Shown piece by piece: positions 8,346-18,140 of a stretch of 64,000 bases of DNA (its first letter is position 1; each line of letters begins with the position of its first letter). This stretch comes from Reinekea blandensis MED297. Its GTDB lineage: Bacteria > Pseudomonadota > Gammaproteobacteria > Pseudomonadales > Natronospirillaceae. The position numbers and the translations under genes were made by a program. The DNA is taken from assembly GCF_000153185.1 (NCBI RefSeq), contig NZ_CH724154.1:234352-298351 (forward strand), read 5' to 3'. A model generated the notes under the pieces. The model worked only from the letters and a program-made list of their open reading frames with translations, was not told the origin of the DNA and made no database searches.

Positions 8346-11300
8346 TTACGCTTCCGAAGCCACCGCCGCCGGTGACGACGTTCTGCGACGACCAATCAAC
8401 AGGTTAAACCGTTCGATGCTGACCAGCATGGCCGGCACGAACAACAGGATCAGCACGATGCCGTACATCAGTCCGAAGGCGATTCCGGCACCCAGCGGGA
8501 TCAGGAACTGCGCATCAAACGAGGTTTCCATCAACAATGGCGTCAGGCCGCCCACCGTTGTCAGTGTCGTCAGTAACACCGCGCGAAAACGCTGAACACT
8601 GGCTTCGATCACCGCTTCTTCAATACCCATTCCTTGCTCACGCAGTTGCCGGTAGAAACTCACCAGGACGATTGAATCGTTAATGATGATCCCGGACAGG
8701 CCAAACAGGCCGTAGATACTCAACACACTCAGCTCCAAGCCGAGAATCCAATGACCAACGATCGCACCGGTGAGCGCAAAAGGGATGGCACTGATCACGG
8801 CAAACGGCCAACTCCAGCTTTCAAACACCCAGGCCAGCGCAATGAAAATCAGCAGCAGTCCAAGCATGCCGCCAATCCGGACATCCTCGAAAAACTCGGC
8901 CTGGGCCGCCTGATCGCCTTCGACATCCAACTGGATGTTCGGGTATTGATCGAGCAGCGCCTGCCGAACGTCGGTGTCGATGGTCTGGTTCACTTCAGTC
9001 AGGTTGACTCGCCGATCAGCGAGCTTGGCCGTCACCACCGCAGACAGTTCACCGTCAATCCGGCTCAGCTGTTGAATGGCCCGGTCCGATGACGGTTCCG
9101 CCAAGGCGGACAATGGACGAGCCTCGCCGGTAGGCAACGTGATCGGAAACTGCGACAGGGCAAACCAGACATCGGTGTGTGCCGCCTCGATGCGCAATAG
9201 CACGTCCAGTTCATCGCCCGAAACTTGAAGGCTCTGCACGGTGTAGCCATCAACGGTCTCCCGCAGCGCCCGCGCCAGATCGTTTGGCGTCAACCCCAGC
9301 GCTTCAGCGTCCGGTGTCAATGTCAGATCCAGTTGCTCGGCGCCTAATGGGATGTCGTCTTCAATCTCAATCAGCCCGGTGATGTCCGCCAGTTCAGACT
9401 TCACAAAATCGGTGGCCGCCTTCAACTGAGCCAGGTCTTCGTTTATCAACCGAATACTGACGCCATTACTCGAAGGACCCTGCTGGCCTTCAACAAAGTT
9501 CAGATTCTTCAAACCCGCCGGGGCGGCCACCGAAGACCGCCAGCGTTGAATAATTTCCGCGTTGGTCAGTTTGCGTTCGGTATCGGCATTGAGCTGTACG
9601 AACAACCCACCTTCTTCCGGTGAACCGGTATTGGTTTCCAGCACAACGGTGTCGATAAACGCTTCACCCGATTCAGATTCAACGGCAAACAAAGCTGCTT
9701 CCATATCGCTCAGAAAGCCAGTCACCACCTCCGGCGAGGTGCCTTCGGAAAACTCAGCGCGCAGTTGCACCTCGGGCGACTGAATGGCCGGGAAGAAGAC
9801 GAACTTTACCCGGCCGGTACTGACTAACATAAAAGCCAGCACCAGCGCCACGACAACAAACGCAAAGGTGGTCGCCCGATAGTTGACGGCCTTGGTGACC
9901 AGCCGACGGACTACGCGCTGACGGATAAAATCGAAGCCGCGTTCAAACTGACGGCGAAAACGACTGGGTGCTTGCGCCTGGCCTTTTTTGAAACTGTGCG
10001 CCAGGTGTCCCGGCAAAATAATGAAACACTCAATCAACGACGCGGCAATCGCCATGATCACAACAATGGGCACACCTTTGGTAAAGGCTCCGGCATTTCC
10101 TCCGACCAACAGCAACGGTAAAAACGCGGCAATGGTGGTGATCGAGGACGCAACAACGGCGGGCAACATACGTCGTGCGGCTTTGATCGCCGCGCGCTCC
10201 GGATCGTCGCCATGTTCCATATTGGCGTAGGCATTTTCACCGACCACAATGGCATCATCGACGATGACCCCCAGCGCAATCAGAAAACCCAGTAGACTGA
10301 TGACGTTGATCGAGTTCCCGGTCAGTTCCAGAAAAACAAAGGTCGCCAGGAAAGACACCGGCACACCGACCGCGACCCACCAGGCCAGTCGATGGTTCAG
10401 AAACAGGAACAAGACAATCAGCACCAAAACCATGCCGCCAAGCCCGTTCTCCAGAATGATGTTCACCCGCGACTGAACAAACTCATAGGCTTCGTTGTAG
10501 ATGTGAATGCGCGCACCCTGCGGCAGACTGCGCTCAAACTCGTCCTGCCAGATCGCGAGCGTATCGGCCATTTCCAAGGTGTCTTCGCCAGAGGTCCGGC
10601 TGAGTGATAACCGAACGGCGGGCTGCCCCTGGTAATATAACCGGGCTTCTGAATCATCACGGGTCATCGTCACATCGGCGATCTGGTTCAGACTGAGTAC
10701 CTGATCGTCTAGAGTGACAATTTGACGCCCTAGACGCTCTTCCGTCTGCACCTCGTTTCGAATGCGAAGCTGAGAGGCAATGGCGTTTTCCCCGGTGATC
10801 CCCGCCGGTGCGTTAATGTTACGACCAGCGATCTGTTGACCTAGAGTAGTCAGTCCCCGATCCAGACTGAGGTAGTTTTCGACCGGTAAGGTGGCTTCCA
10901 GCTGGCGGGTTGGCAAGCCGGTTATGTCAACTTTGGTGATGCCTGCACTTTTCAGACTGCGCTCTGCATCGTCTGTTAACTGCTGCAACTCATCCAAACT
11001 CAAATCGCCGTATAACAAAACATCGGCCACCGGATCGAAGATGACAAACTCTTCGACCAGAACATCACCAGCACCTTCTGGCAGGTTTAACAAGGCAATG
11101 GCTTTTTCAATCTCAGTGATCATCTGGTCGATGGGAGGCGATGACTCTTTCAGTGTCACCGTCATGGACGCCCGACCTTCAATACTGGTGGTTGAGACCC
11201 GATCCACTTCGGTCAAGCCAAGAATCGCCTGTTCAATCGGAATGGCCAATCCTTCCTGAACATCTTCGGCACTGGCCCCTTCCCATGGCGTACTGACACG

Positions 11301-11438
11301 GACAATGTTCAGATCGAAATCCGGTAAAAACTGAGTATTAAGCCGGTCCAGTCCGACCAGCCCGAGAAAAATCACCACAAACATCATGGCGTTGGGTGCA
11401 ATCCGATGTTTGGCGAACGCCGTCATTAAACTGTTCAT
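8346..11438 (-). CDS. RND-family efflux pump inner-membrane subunit
   Basis: The 1030-residue product is a full-length resistance-nodulation-division (HAE1/AcrB-type) pump. It has the expected layout: helix 1 (14-31), a large periplasmic loop, helices 2-6 (about 335-470), a second periplasmic loop, and helices 8-12 (about 850-1010). The proton-relay Asp pair appears in GVIVDDAIVVGENA (about residue 405), and the family motif GGNAGAFTKGVPIV lies near 450. It lies 4 bp after the adaptor gene. No outer-membrane factor gene is adjacent, so a shared TolC-like protein must be supplied from elsewhere. Substrates are unknown. Confidence 0.9.
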   Translation of the reverse strand: MNSLMTAFAKHRIAPNAMMFVVIFLGLVGLDRLNTQFLPDFDLNIVRVSTPWEGASAEDVQEGLAIPIEQAILGLTEVDRVSTTSIEGRASMTVTLKESSPPIDQMITEIEKAIALLNLPEGAGDVLVEEFVIFDPVADVLLYGDLSLDELQQLTDDAERSLKSAGITKVDITGLPTRQLEATLPVENYLSLDRGLTTLGQQIAGRNINAPAGITGENAIASQLRIRNEVQTEERLGRQIVTLDDQVLSLNQIADVTMTRDDSEARLYYQGQPAVRLSLSRTSGEDTLEMADTLAIWQDEFERSLPQGARIHIYNEAYEFVQSRVNIILENGLGGMVLVLIVLFLFLNHRLAWWVAVGVPVSFLATFVFLELTGNSINVISLLGFLIALGVIVDDAIVVGENAYANMEHGDDPERAAIKAARRMLPAVVASSITTIAAFLPLLLVGGNAGAFTKGVPIVVIMAIAASLIECFIILPGHLAHSFKKGQAQAPSRFRRQFERGFDFIRQRVVRRLVTKAVNYRATTFAFVVVALVLAFMLVSTGRVKFVFFPAIQSPEVQLRAEFSEGTSPEVVTGFLSDMEAALFAVESESGEAFIDTVVLETNTGSPEEGGLFVQLNADTERKLTNAEIIQRWRSSVAAPAGLKNLNFVEGQQGPSSNGVSIRLINEDLAQLKAATDFVKSELADITGLIEIEDDIPLGAEQLDLTLTPDAEALGLTPNDLARALRETVDGYTVQSLQVSGDELDVLLRIEAAHTDVWFALSQFPITLPTGEARPLSALAEPSSDRAIQQLSRIDGELSAVVTAKLADRRVNLTEVNQTIDTDVRQALLDQYPNIQLDVEGDQAAQAEFFEDVRIGGMLGLLLIFIALAWVFESWSWPFAVISAIPFALTGAIVGHWILGLELSVLSIYGLFGLSGIIINDSIVLVSFYRQLREQGMGIEEAVIEASVQRFRAVLLTTLTTVGGLTPLLMETSFDAQFLIPLGAGIAFGLMYGIVLILLFVPAMLVSIERFNLLIGRRRTSSPAAVASEA

Positions 11439-11442
11439 GGTG

Positions 11443-12702
11443 TCACTCCGCGGCCGCTAGCGAACCAGATACACCCGCCGTGCGCACGGCCAGTCCCTGA
11501 GCCGCGTTCTGCAGGCGAGTCACCAGAACCGTGGTGTCCTGAAGGTCGCCCTGCACTAAACGCCACAGCTGCCCATCCTGATAGCGCTCACCAACGACCG
11601 TCACAGACTGCCGCTGTAAACGATTGTCGGCAACGGTATAGACAAAGCGATTGCTGTAAACAGAGGACTCCGGTACCGCAAACGCCTGCGTTGCCGGCAA
11701 ATCCACCCACATACGATAGTAGCGATTCAATACCAACGAACGTTCACCGGAGACGGTTTCGAAATAGAGTCGCAAACTGCCGGCACTGGCCGCGGGATCG
11801 GCGTGGCTGAACCGAACCGGCAACGCACCATTACCCAGCTGCAGTTGTCCACTCAGATCAGACAGTGACTCAACCGACTCAAGCGCATTCGCTGAAACCC
11901 AGGCCACGAGTTCCTGCTGCTCGGTGTTCACCAGTGTCAGCAGTGGTGCCCCGGCGCTCACAGACCCTCCGGCCTGAACCTGCACCTGAGACACTTCGGC
12001 AGCGAACGCTGCGCGCACGGTTGCATCAGCAAGCTGCTCTTTAGCGGTGTCGAGTTGACTGTTGAGTTCAATGAGTTGTGCCTGATATTGCTGATCTGTT
12101 AACGGGAACCGCTCAATCGCGGCTTGCCGGTTGTTCAACGACAGCAACTGGGTTTGCAGCGTACGTTCGGCATTTTCCAGCTCAGCGGCAGACGTCAGAT
12201 TCTGGCTTTGAAGGTTTTGAATCCTATCCACACTACGCTGGGCAATCGCGACCAGTTGTTCTTCTACGTCGAGTGCTCGCAAGTTATTTTCGTGCTGCGT
12301 CTGTTCAGAAGCTCGACGAGCCTGCACGTCCAGCAGACGAGCATTGAGCTGATCGACCTGGCGCTGCAGAGCGGTCGGATCCAGCTGAACCAGCACGTCG
12401 CCGGCTTCAACGACCGAGCCTTCACGTACCGAAACGGCCTCGATGTCAGCGCCCACCGGGCTGCTGACCACGACCTGCTGACGGCTCTGTAGCTGACTGT
12501 AAAGTTGTAGTTGTGGGGCATATCGATCATTGATGGGTGTCAGCGTCTGCACCGTCGGCGCATCCGCTAACGGGTCCACATCCAGGTTTTCTTCAGCGAA
12601 TGCCAAACTTGAGGCAGGACGACTGACCATCCAGCCGCCCACACCCACACCGATTAACACCACTAACACAGGAAAGATCACTGGTTTCCAGCGGATCACC
12701 AT
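11443..12702 (-). CDS. RND pump periplasmic adaptor (HlyD/MFP family)
   Basis: A 419-residue membrane-fusion protein. One N-terminal anchor helix spans residues about 8-26. The first lipoyl half-motif is at about 75-100 (SPVGADIEAVSVREGSVVEAGDVLVQLDP). A long helical hairpin rich in Gln/Leu/Glu (about 105-225) follows, then the second lipoyl half and beta-barrel (VQAGGSVSAGAPLLTLV). The ATG at 12702 has GGAG 6 nt upstream. The gene is first in a two-gene operon with the RND pump. The long glutamine-rich hairpin suggests it reaches a TolC-type channel. Confidence 0.88.
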   Translation of the reverse strand: MVIRWKPVIFPVLVVLIGVGVGGWMVSRPASSLAFAEENLDVDPLADAPTVQTLTPINDRYAPQLQLYSQLQSRQQVVVSSPVGADIEAVSVREGSVVEAGDVLVQLDPTALQRQVDQLNARLLDVQARRASEQTQHENNLRALDVEEQLVAIAQRSVDRIQNLQSQNLTSAAELENAERTLQTQLLSLNNRQAAIERFPLTDQQYQAQLIELNSQLDTAKEQLADATVRAAFAAEVSQVQVQAGGSVSAGAPLLTLVNTEQQELVAWVSANALESVESLSDLSGQLQLGNGALPVRFSHADPAASAGSLRLYFETVSGERSLVLNRYYRMWVDLPATQAFAVPESSVYSNRFVYTVADNRLQRQSVTVVGERYQDGQLWRLVQGDLQDTTVLVTRLQNAAQGLAVRTAGVSGSLAAAE

Positions 12703-13053
12703 AAGTACTCCATGACTGTTTAAATATGATTAGACGGTGTCTTTACGTTTTTTCCATCCGTTCAGATTGCCCAAAATCAGCACAATACAATCGGTAAGTG
12801 ATGTCCAAGGGCCGACCAACCACCGGAAAACCCTGTTGTTTCATCCTGAAAAGCTCCTTCGGATAAACGCCTGGCATCAAACAACGTCAGGCAGTCGATC
12901 TAACCATAGACCCTTTCCGCGGCACACCCTTGACTACACGGTAAAAATCTCGGCCGAGGTGTCTGATTTACCGGCCGTATCAGGTACACTTGCCTGTTTT
13001 CAGCCTCTATTGGTTGGCCAGTCATCGGCCGACCCGCGTGATCAGGTACATAA
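12703..13053. other. divergent promoter region, RND operon / dxs
   Basis: This 351-bp gap separates the adaptor gene (minus) and dxs (plus), so promoters for both must lie here. I see no protein-coding frame with support, no clear repeat and no confident -35/-10 pair. AGG lies 8 nt before the dxs ATG. Confidence 0.4.
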
Positions 13054-14934
13054 ATGAAGGTTTTTGACCACATCCCTAAGCTCAGACCCAGCACACCATT
13101 GCTGGACACCGTCGAAACGCCCGCCGATCTTCGCCAACTGCCAATGCACCAGCTACCCCAGCTAGCGGACGAACTGCGTGAATATCTGTTGTTCAGTGTA
13201 GGCCAGTCCGGAGGGCATTTTGGTGCCGGGCTTGGCGTAGTTGAGCTCACCATCGCGCTGCATTACGTTTACGACACACCGGAAGACAAACTGGTTTGGG
13301 ATGTTGGGCATCAGGCGTATCCGCACAAAGTTCTGACCGGACGACGCGAACAACTACCGACCATTCGTCAGGAAGGCGGTTTACATGCCTTTCCACACCG
13401 CGGTGAAAGCGAATACGACACCTTTGGCGTTGGGCATTCAAGCACGTCTATTTCCGCAGCACTCGGCATGGCCATCGCCGATCGCCGCAAAGGCAATGCC
13501 CGCCAAACCGTAGCTGTGATTGGTGACGGCGCATTGACTGCCGGTATGGCTTTCGAGGCACTGAATCATGCCGGACATGACGGGGCGAACATGCTCGTGG
13601 TGTTAAACGATAATGACATGTCTATTTCTGAAAACGTCGGTGCGCTGAATAAAGCGTTTGCGCGGGTGTTTTCGTCGAAAACCTATTCCCACCTGCGGGA
13701 AAACAGTAAAAAAGTTCTCAAGAACCTGCCGCCCATGCTCGAGTTCGCCCGCAAAGCCGAAGAGCATATGAAAGGCATGGTCGCGCCGGGCACCTTGTTT
13801 GAAGAACTTGGCTTTAACTACGTGGGTCCGGTTGACGGCCATGACGTTATTGATCTGGTACAGACGCTGCAGAATATCCGCACTTTTTCTGGCCCTCAGT
13901 TTTTGCACGTGGCCACCCAGAAAGGCAAAGGCTTTATTCCCGCTGAGAATGAGCCGATTAAATACCACGCCATCACTAAAATTGAACCCCAAAGCGAGCA
14001 AGCCGGTGCCGCTGCGGCAAAGCCTAAATACTCAAACGTCTTTGGCCAGTGGCTGTGTGACATGGCTGCGCGCGATGAACGCCTGCTCGGCGTGACACCG
14101 GCCATGCGGGAAGGCTCTGATCTGGTGGCGTTCTCTTCTCTCTACCCTGAACGCTATCATGACGTGGCCATTGCCGAACAACATGCCGTCACCGTGGCCG
14201 GCGGTATGGCCTGCGAAGGCATGAAACCGGTGGTGGCGATTTACTCGACCTTTTTACAACGTGCCTACGATCAGCTGATTCACGACATCGCACTGCAGAA
14301 TCTCGATGTCCTGTTCGCCATCGATCGCGCTGGACTGGTTGGCGAAGACGGTCCGACTCATGCCGGCAGTTTCGATTACACCTACCTGCGCTGCATTCCC
14401 AACATGGTGGTGATGGCACCGAAAGATGAAGCCGAATGTCGCGCCATGCTGACGACCGGATACGAATATCCGGGGCCGGCGGCGGTCCGTTATCCAAGAG
14501 GTACCGGCCCGGGTGTGGACATTCCGAAGACATTGGAAGCCCTGCAGATCGGTCAATCTGAAACCCTGCGCGAAGGCCGGCGTATCGCCATTCTGGCCTT
14601 TGGCAGCATGGTCGAACCCTGTCGTCAGGTGGCCGAGGCATTGGACGCTACCTTGGTGAACATGCGCTTTATCAAACCTCTGGATCAGGATCGGGTGATC
14701 CAACTGGCTCAATCACACGAACTGCTTGTGACGGTTGAAGAAAACGCAATTATGGGCGGTGCTGGCTCAGCGGTTACTGAGACGCTGAATCAAAACCAAC
14801 TGACCTGCGCTTGCTTACAACTCGGCCTGCCCGACGCCTACATCGACCATGCCAAGCCCGCGCGGATGCTGAGCCAGGTCGGACTGGATGCAACGGGTAT
14901 ACAGCAGGCCATTGAGCGCCGACTGGGAGTCTGA
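13054..14934 (+). CDS. dxs: 1-deoxy-D-xylulose-5-phosphate synthase
   Basis: The 626-residue thiamin-diphosphate enzyme makes 1-deoxy-D-xylulose 5-phosphate from pyruvate and glyceraldehyde 3-phosphate, the first step of the MEP isoprenoid pathway, and also supplies thiamin and pyridoxal synthesis. Visible family motifs: the [17 protein letters not shown] block (about 49-65), the TPP/Mg motif [18 protein letters not shown] (about 152-170) ending in NDNDMSIS, and the transketolase central domain [17 protein letters not shown] (about 423-440). The length matches E. coli Dxs (620). It feeds IspA, encoded 8 kb upstream. It abuts the zinc peptidase gene (2-bp gap). Confidence 0.96.
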   Translation: MKVFDHIPKLRPSTPLLDTVETPADLRQLPMHQLPQLADELREYLLFSVGQSGGHFGAGLGVVELTIALHYVYDTPEDKLVWDVGHQAYPHKVLTGRREQLPTIRQEGGLHAFPHRGESEYDTFGVGHSSTSISAALGMAIADRRKGNARQTVAVIGDGALTAGMAFEALNHAGHDGANMLVVLNDNDMSISENVGALNKAFARVFSSKTYSHLRENSKKVLKNLPPMLEFARKAEEHMKGMVAPGTLFEELGFNYVGPVDGHDVIDLVQTLQNIRTFSGPQFLHVATQKGKGFIPAENEPIKYHAITKIEPQSEQAGAAAAKPKYSNVFGQWLCDMAARDERLLGVTPAMREGSDLVAFSSLYPERYHDVAIAEQHAVTVAGGMACEGMKPVVAIYSTFLQRAYDQLIHDIALQNLDVLFAIDRAGLVGEDGPTHAGSFDYTYLRCIPNMVVMAPKDEAECRAMLTTGYEYPGPAAVRYPRGTGPGVDIPKTLEALQIGQSETLREGRRIAILAFGSMVEPCRQVAEALDATLVNMRFIKPLDQDRVIQLAQSHELLVTVEENAIMGGAGSAVTETLNQNQLTCACLQLGLPDAYIDHAKPARMLSQVGLDATGIQQAIERRLGV

Positions 14935-14936
14935 CC

Positions 14937-15620
14937 ATGCCATTTATCCTGCTTGCTCTGCTGGTTCTGGGGTTGATATTCGGGCCGGGACTTTGGGTGA
15001 AGCGGGTATTGAAAAAGTACAGCGAACCCCGCGACGATCTGCCGGGCACCGGCGGTGAACTTGCTGCTCACCTCTTGGAGCGCTTTGAACTTGAAGGTGT
15101 GACGCTGGAAACCACCGAACGCGGCGATCATTACGACCCTCAGGCGAAAGCCATCCGTCTGACAGAGCCGGTGATGAACGGCAAAAGCCTGACCGCCGTT
15201 GCGACCGCTGCGCATGAGTTCGGCCATGCGCTTCAGCATCAGAAAGACTACCAACCACTCAACACGCGTACCGTCCTCGCTCAGAACGGCGCGATTCTCG
15301 AAAAAATTGCCGGTGGCGCGATTTTTCTGATTCCGGTTTTGTCGGTCATTCCGGGGCTGGCCATGTTTTCACGGGTTCTGCTGCTGGTGATCATCGGCTC
15401 AATGTTTCTCTCGGTGTTCATTCACCTGGTGACCCTGCCGGTCGAGTTTGATGCCTCCTTCAACCGCGCGCTGCCTATCTTGCGTGATGGTAAATACATC
15501 TCCATGCAGGATCAGACCGAGGTTCGGAAGATTCTTCTGGCCTGCGCACTGACCTATGTTTCTCAGGCCATGTTCAGTGTGCTGAACATCGGACGCTGGA
15601 TTCGATTGCTGCGCCGTTAA
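14937..15620 (+). CDS. YugP-like membrane zinc metallopeptidase
   Basis: A 227-residue membrane protein of the putative neutral zinc metallopeptidase family (Bacillus YugP, DUF2207-unrelated). Residues 1-17 are a membrane helix. The zinc motif HEFGHALQH (HExxH) lies at about 94-102, followed by hydrophobic helices at about 125-165 and 190-210. EFDASFNRALPIL near residue 163 is a family hallmark that probably contributes the third zinc ligand region. The start follows the dxs stop by 2 bp, so it is co-transcribed. Physiological substrates in this family are not established. Confidence 0.8.
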   Translation: MPFILLALLVLGLIFGPGLWVKRVLKKYSEPRDDLPGTGGELAAHLLERFELEGVTLETTERGDHYDPQAKAIRLTEPVMNGKSLTAVATAAHEFGHALQHQKDYQPLNTRTVLAQNGAILEKIAGGAIFLIPVLSVIPGLAMFSRVLLLVIIGSMFLSVFIHLVTLPVEFDASFNRALPILRDGKYISMQDQTEVRKILLACALTYVSQAMFSVLNIGRWIRLLRR

Positions 15621-15931
15621 CGCGGCTGTTCACACTGCCAGCAAAACTCAAACGCCCCACCGTTTTTTTCTCCGCACTGAGAGCAGAACCATTCTTCGGC
15701 CGAGGCTGCATTCATTTCGTCAATGATCGATTTTGCCAACGGCGCATCCCGCTCGTCTTCCAGCCACAATTCAGCCCAGGTTTCATTGGCCGACAGATCC
15801 CCGGTGCCGCCGGCGGAGAACTCGTTATGAATCGTTGTGGCGATATGCCGAAGCTTTAACAGGTTTTGAACATTGACCACCTGATAGAGCAAAGGATGGG
15901 TGTAGATCAAAAGCGTCGTGCGGGTTTTCAT
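15617..15931 (-). CDS. DUF2007 protein with C-terminal zinc ribbon
   Basis: A 104-residue protein. Residues about 5-70 resemble the small DUF2007 'signal-transducing' fold (TTLLIYTHPLLYQVVNVQNLL ... AELWLEDERDAPLAKSIID, read as two segments). The C-terminus has two CxxC pairs, CSQC and CWQC (about 83-101), making a zinc ribbon. I chose the ATG at 15931 because the frame upstream to 16003 carries no family-like sequence. The gene is convergent with the zinc peptidase and overlaps it by 4 bp at the stops. Its role is unknown; the family is predicted to bind a protein or ligand. Confidence 0.7.
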   Translation of the reverse strand: MKTRTTLLIYTHPLLYQVVNVQNLLKLRHIATTIHNEFSAGGTGDLSANETWAELWLEDERDAPLAKSIIDEMNAASAEEWFCSQCGEKNGGAFEFCWQCEQPR

Positions 15932-16288
15932 AATCCGTCCTGTGTACAGCACGAAACTTAAACCTCTCGGCTTAACGTGCCATTGGATGTAGCGAAACAA
16001 CATGGTGTCACACGTTCGTTTTTACCATTCAGAACCGGACGCGGCCAACCTTTTTTACGCCCCTTTGCAAGTCATCGGCAGCGATGTCATCCCTCAGGCA
16101 AATCAAAAACGAGGGCTTGCCAGTTCTGCCTCCGACTGATTTTCGACCATCGATTGACACAGGCCGGATATCTATGGACAGTCTATGCTACTCAACAACG
16201 CACAGCACTGTGATCTGAATGGGGTAAGGGAAAGCTCACCCACACAGACCGCACGTTCAACGCTTGATGCAGCGAAAGGAAACACGCA
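15932..16288. other. divergent intergenic region
   Basis: This 357-bp stretch lies between the DUF2007 gene (minus) and the YjbR-like gene (plus). It must hold both promoters. I see no supported coding frame, hairpin with a T-run, or repeat. GAAAGGA precedes the YjbR-like ATG. Confidence 0.4.
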
Positions 16289-16669
16289 ATGACGAAAAAG
16301 AAAACCCTCGAACACTGGCGTGAAGTCTGCTCGGCCAAGCCCGGCAGCGAAGAACAGACGCCTTTCGGGCCGGAGACTCTGGTGTACAAAGTTGGCGGTA
16401 AGATGTTCGCATTACTTGGCATTACCCCGCCGCTCAGCATGAATCTGAAATGCGATCCACAGGAAGCACTGATCATTCGTGAAAGTTTCAGTGACGTAAC
16501 GCCCGGCTATCACATGAACAAAAAACACTGGAATACGATTAACCTCGAGTCCGATCTGGACCCGGAGCTGATTTACGGTTGGATCGAAGATTCTTATGAT
16601 TTGGTGGTCAAAGGCCTGCCGAAATCAACGCGACAGGCCCTTGAACGAGGCGAAAACACGGAAGACTGA
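16289..16669 (+). CDS. MmcQ/YjbR-family protein
   Basis: A 126-residue single-domain protein of the MmcQ/YjbR family (CyaY-like alpha/beta fold). Recognisable parts are the basic start, KPGSEEQTPFGPETLVYKVGGKMFALL (read across residues 18-44), and MNKKHWNTINLES (about 77-89), which is highly characteristic. Members are predicted to bind DNA, but no defined role exists. A good ribosome binding site (GAAAGGA) precedes the ATG. The gene is convergent with the sugar-binding protein gene, 20 bp away. Confidence 0.85.
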   Translation: MTKKKTLEHWREVCSAKPGSEEQTPFGPETLVYKVGGKMFALLGITPPLSMNLKCDPQEALIIRESFSDVTPGYHMNKKHWNTINLESDLDPELIYGWIEDSYDLVVKGLPKSTRQALERGENTED

Positions 16670-16689
16670 GACGTTAACAGTTCTACGCC

Positions 16690-17970
16690 TCAGCCGTCGC
16701 TACCTACGGCCGGTCCGGCCAGATAGTGTTTGCGAGTCCACATTTTCATGCTGTCCAGACGTCGCAGTTTTTCACCAATATCATCCAAGGTGGCGTCCAC
16801 TGGCTTTTCACCCTGAACCATCAGCGGTAAATTGGTCTGCATGGTGCTCCAGAATCGTTTCATTTCCGGGATATCGGGCATGGTTTCACCCGTCGCAGCC
16901 AGGGCAAACGTGTGTGCGATTAACGGGTTGGTATCCAGTTCTGCCTGCAACTGTTTGTTTGCTGCTGCACCGATGGGTCGATCGCCATCGATGGTTTTCA
17001 CCCCTTCGTAGACCACCACATAGTCTTCCAGAAATTTTCTGGCCAAGACATCGTTCGGTGAAAAGCTGTTGACGTAACCGGCGAGAAACCCGACAAAGGG
17101 CCGACCGTAACCTGAGCTGTCGTCAATCTGCGGGAACTTACCCAACGCCCAGTTAACATCCGAGTCGTTCAGTTCATTCCATGTCCAGGGACCATTGATG
17201 GTCAATGCCACATTACCCTCTTTAAAGTCCTGCATCATGGCGCCCCAATCAGCACCATCTTCAGACTCGATGACCCCTTCGCGATATAAACGATTCAGCA
17301 TCGATACCCCTTTGCGGGCCCCACGGTTGTCCAACCCAACATCCGCTAACTGATAAACACGATCGGCTTTCCTGAAGGAATAACCACCACCAGAGGTGAT
17401 AAACGGCCAGGTGAAATAGGTATCGGCGTATTTGTAGTTCAGTGCCCGCTTCCCATCGGCACGCAATTGTCGATCCAGTGCAATGACCTCATCCCAGGTT
17501 TTTGGTGGTCGGGTAATCAGGTCCTGATTATAAATAAGAGAGATGGCTTCCATGGCAATCGGATAACCGTATATGGCGTCCCCGACGGTCACCGCGTTCC
17601 AGGCAAATTCATGAATCTGATCGTACACTTCAACGGAGGGTGTTACCGGTTGCAGCAAGCCGTCGTTAATCCAGTTGCCGATACGATCGTGCGCCCAGAA
17701 AATAATATCAGGCCCTTCCGTCGTTGCAGCAACCCGGGCAAACCGATTCGCCGGATCATCTTCGCTCTCGTAGTCATCCTGCGTCTGTACAATCACGCGG
17801 ATACCGGTATCGGCGGTAAATCGCTGCGCCACCTCGCGCAGACCATCAACACCTTTGTCATTGTTAATCCACACCACCAGGGCATCGTCTTCAAAGGCCT
17901 GGGTAAAAACACTCGTTAACAGCAGCATGCCAGCGATTAACAGGCGTTGGACGTTCACTTTCGGGTACAT
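16690..17970 (-). CDS. maltose-type ABC transporter substrate-binding protein
   Basis: A 426-residue periplasmic binding protein (extracellular solute-binding family 1, MalE-like). Residues 1-25 form a signal peptide ending near TQA-FED. The mature part shows ALVVWINNDKGVDGL (about 29-43), GPDIIFWAHDRIGNW (about 91-105), YGYPIAMEAISLIYN and EGNVALTINGPWTWNEL, all close to MalE. The start MYPKVNVQRLL is chosen because it opens the signal peptide. Unlike mal operons, no permease or ATPase gene is adjacent, so the rest of the transporter is elsewhere or this copy is an orphan. A malto-oligosaccharide ligand is an inference. Confidence 0.87.
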   Translation of the reverse strand: MYPKVNVQRLLIAGMLLLTSVFTQAFEDDALVVWINNDKGVDGLREVAQRFTADTGIRVIVQTQDDYESEDDPANRFARVAATTEGPDIIFWAHDRIGNWINDGLLQPVTPSVEVYDQIHEFAWNAVTVGDAIYGYPIAMEAISLIYNQDLITRPPKTWDEVIALDRQLRADGKRALNYKYADTYFTWPFITSGGGYSFRKADRVYQLADVGLDNRGARKGVSMLNRLYREGVIESEDGADWGAMMQDFKEGNVALTINGPWTWNELNDSDVNWALGKFPQIDDSSGYGRPFVGFLAGYVNSFSPNDVLARKFLEDYVVVYEGVKTIDGDRPIGAAANKQLQAELDTNPLIAHTFALAATGETMPDIPEMKRFWSTMQTNLPLMVQGEKPVDATLDDIGEKLRRLDSMKMWTRKHYLAGPAVGSDG

Positions 17971-18140
17971 ACTTATCTCCGCAACTGTGATGTTTGTCTG
18001 CCGTCGAACCCGCGGCGGTTCCGACAGCACTTTATTATTGTCCGGGACACTCACAGCGTAAGCGGTGAGTCGGCACGCTTGGTACCGGTCCCGTCAGACT
18101 GGTATTATCTACGGTTCTTTAGAAGTTACTGAGTTGAATT

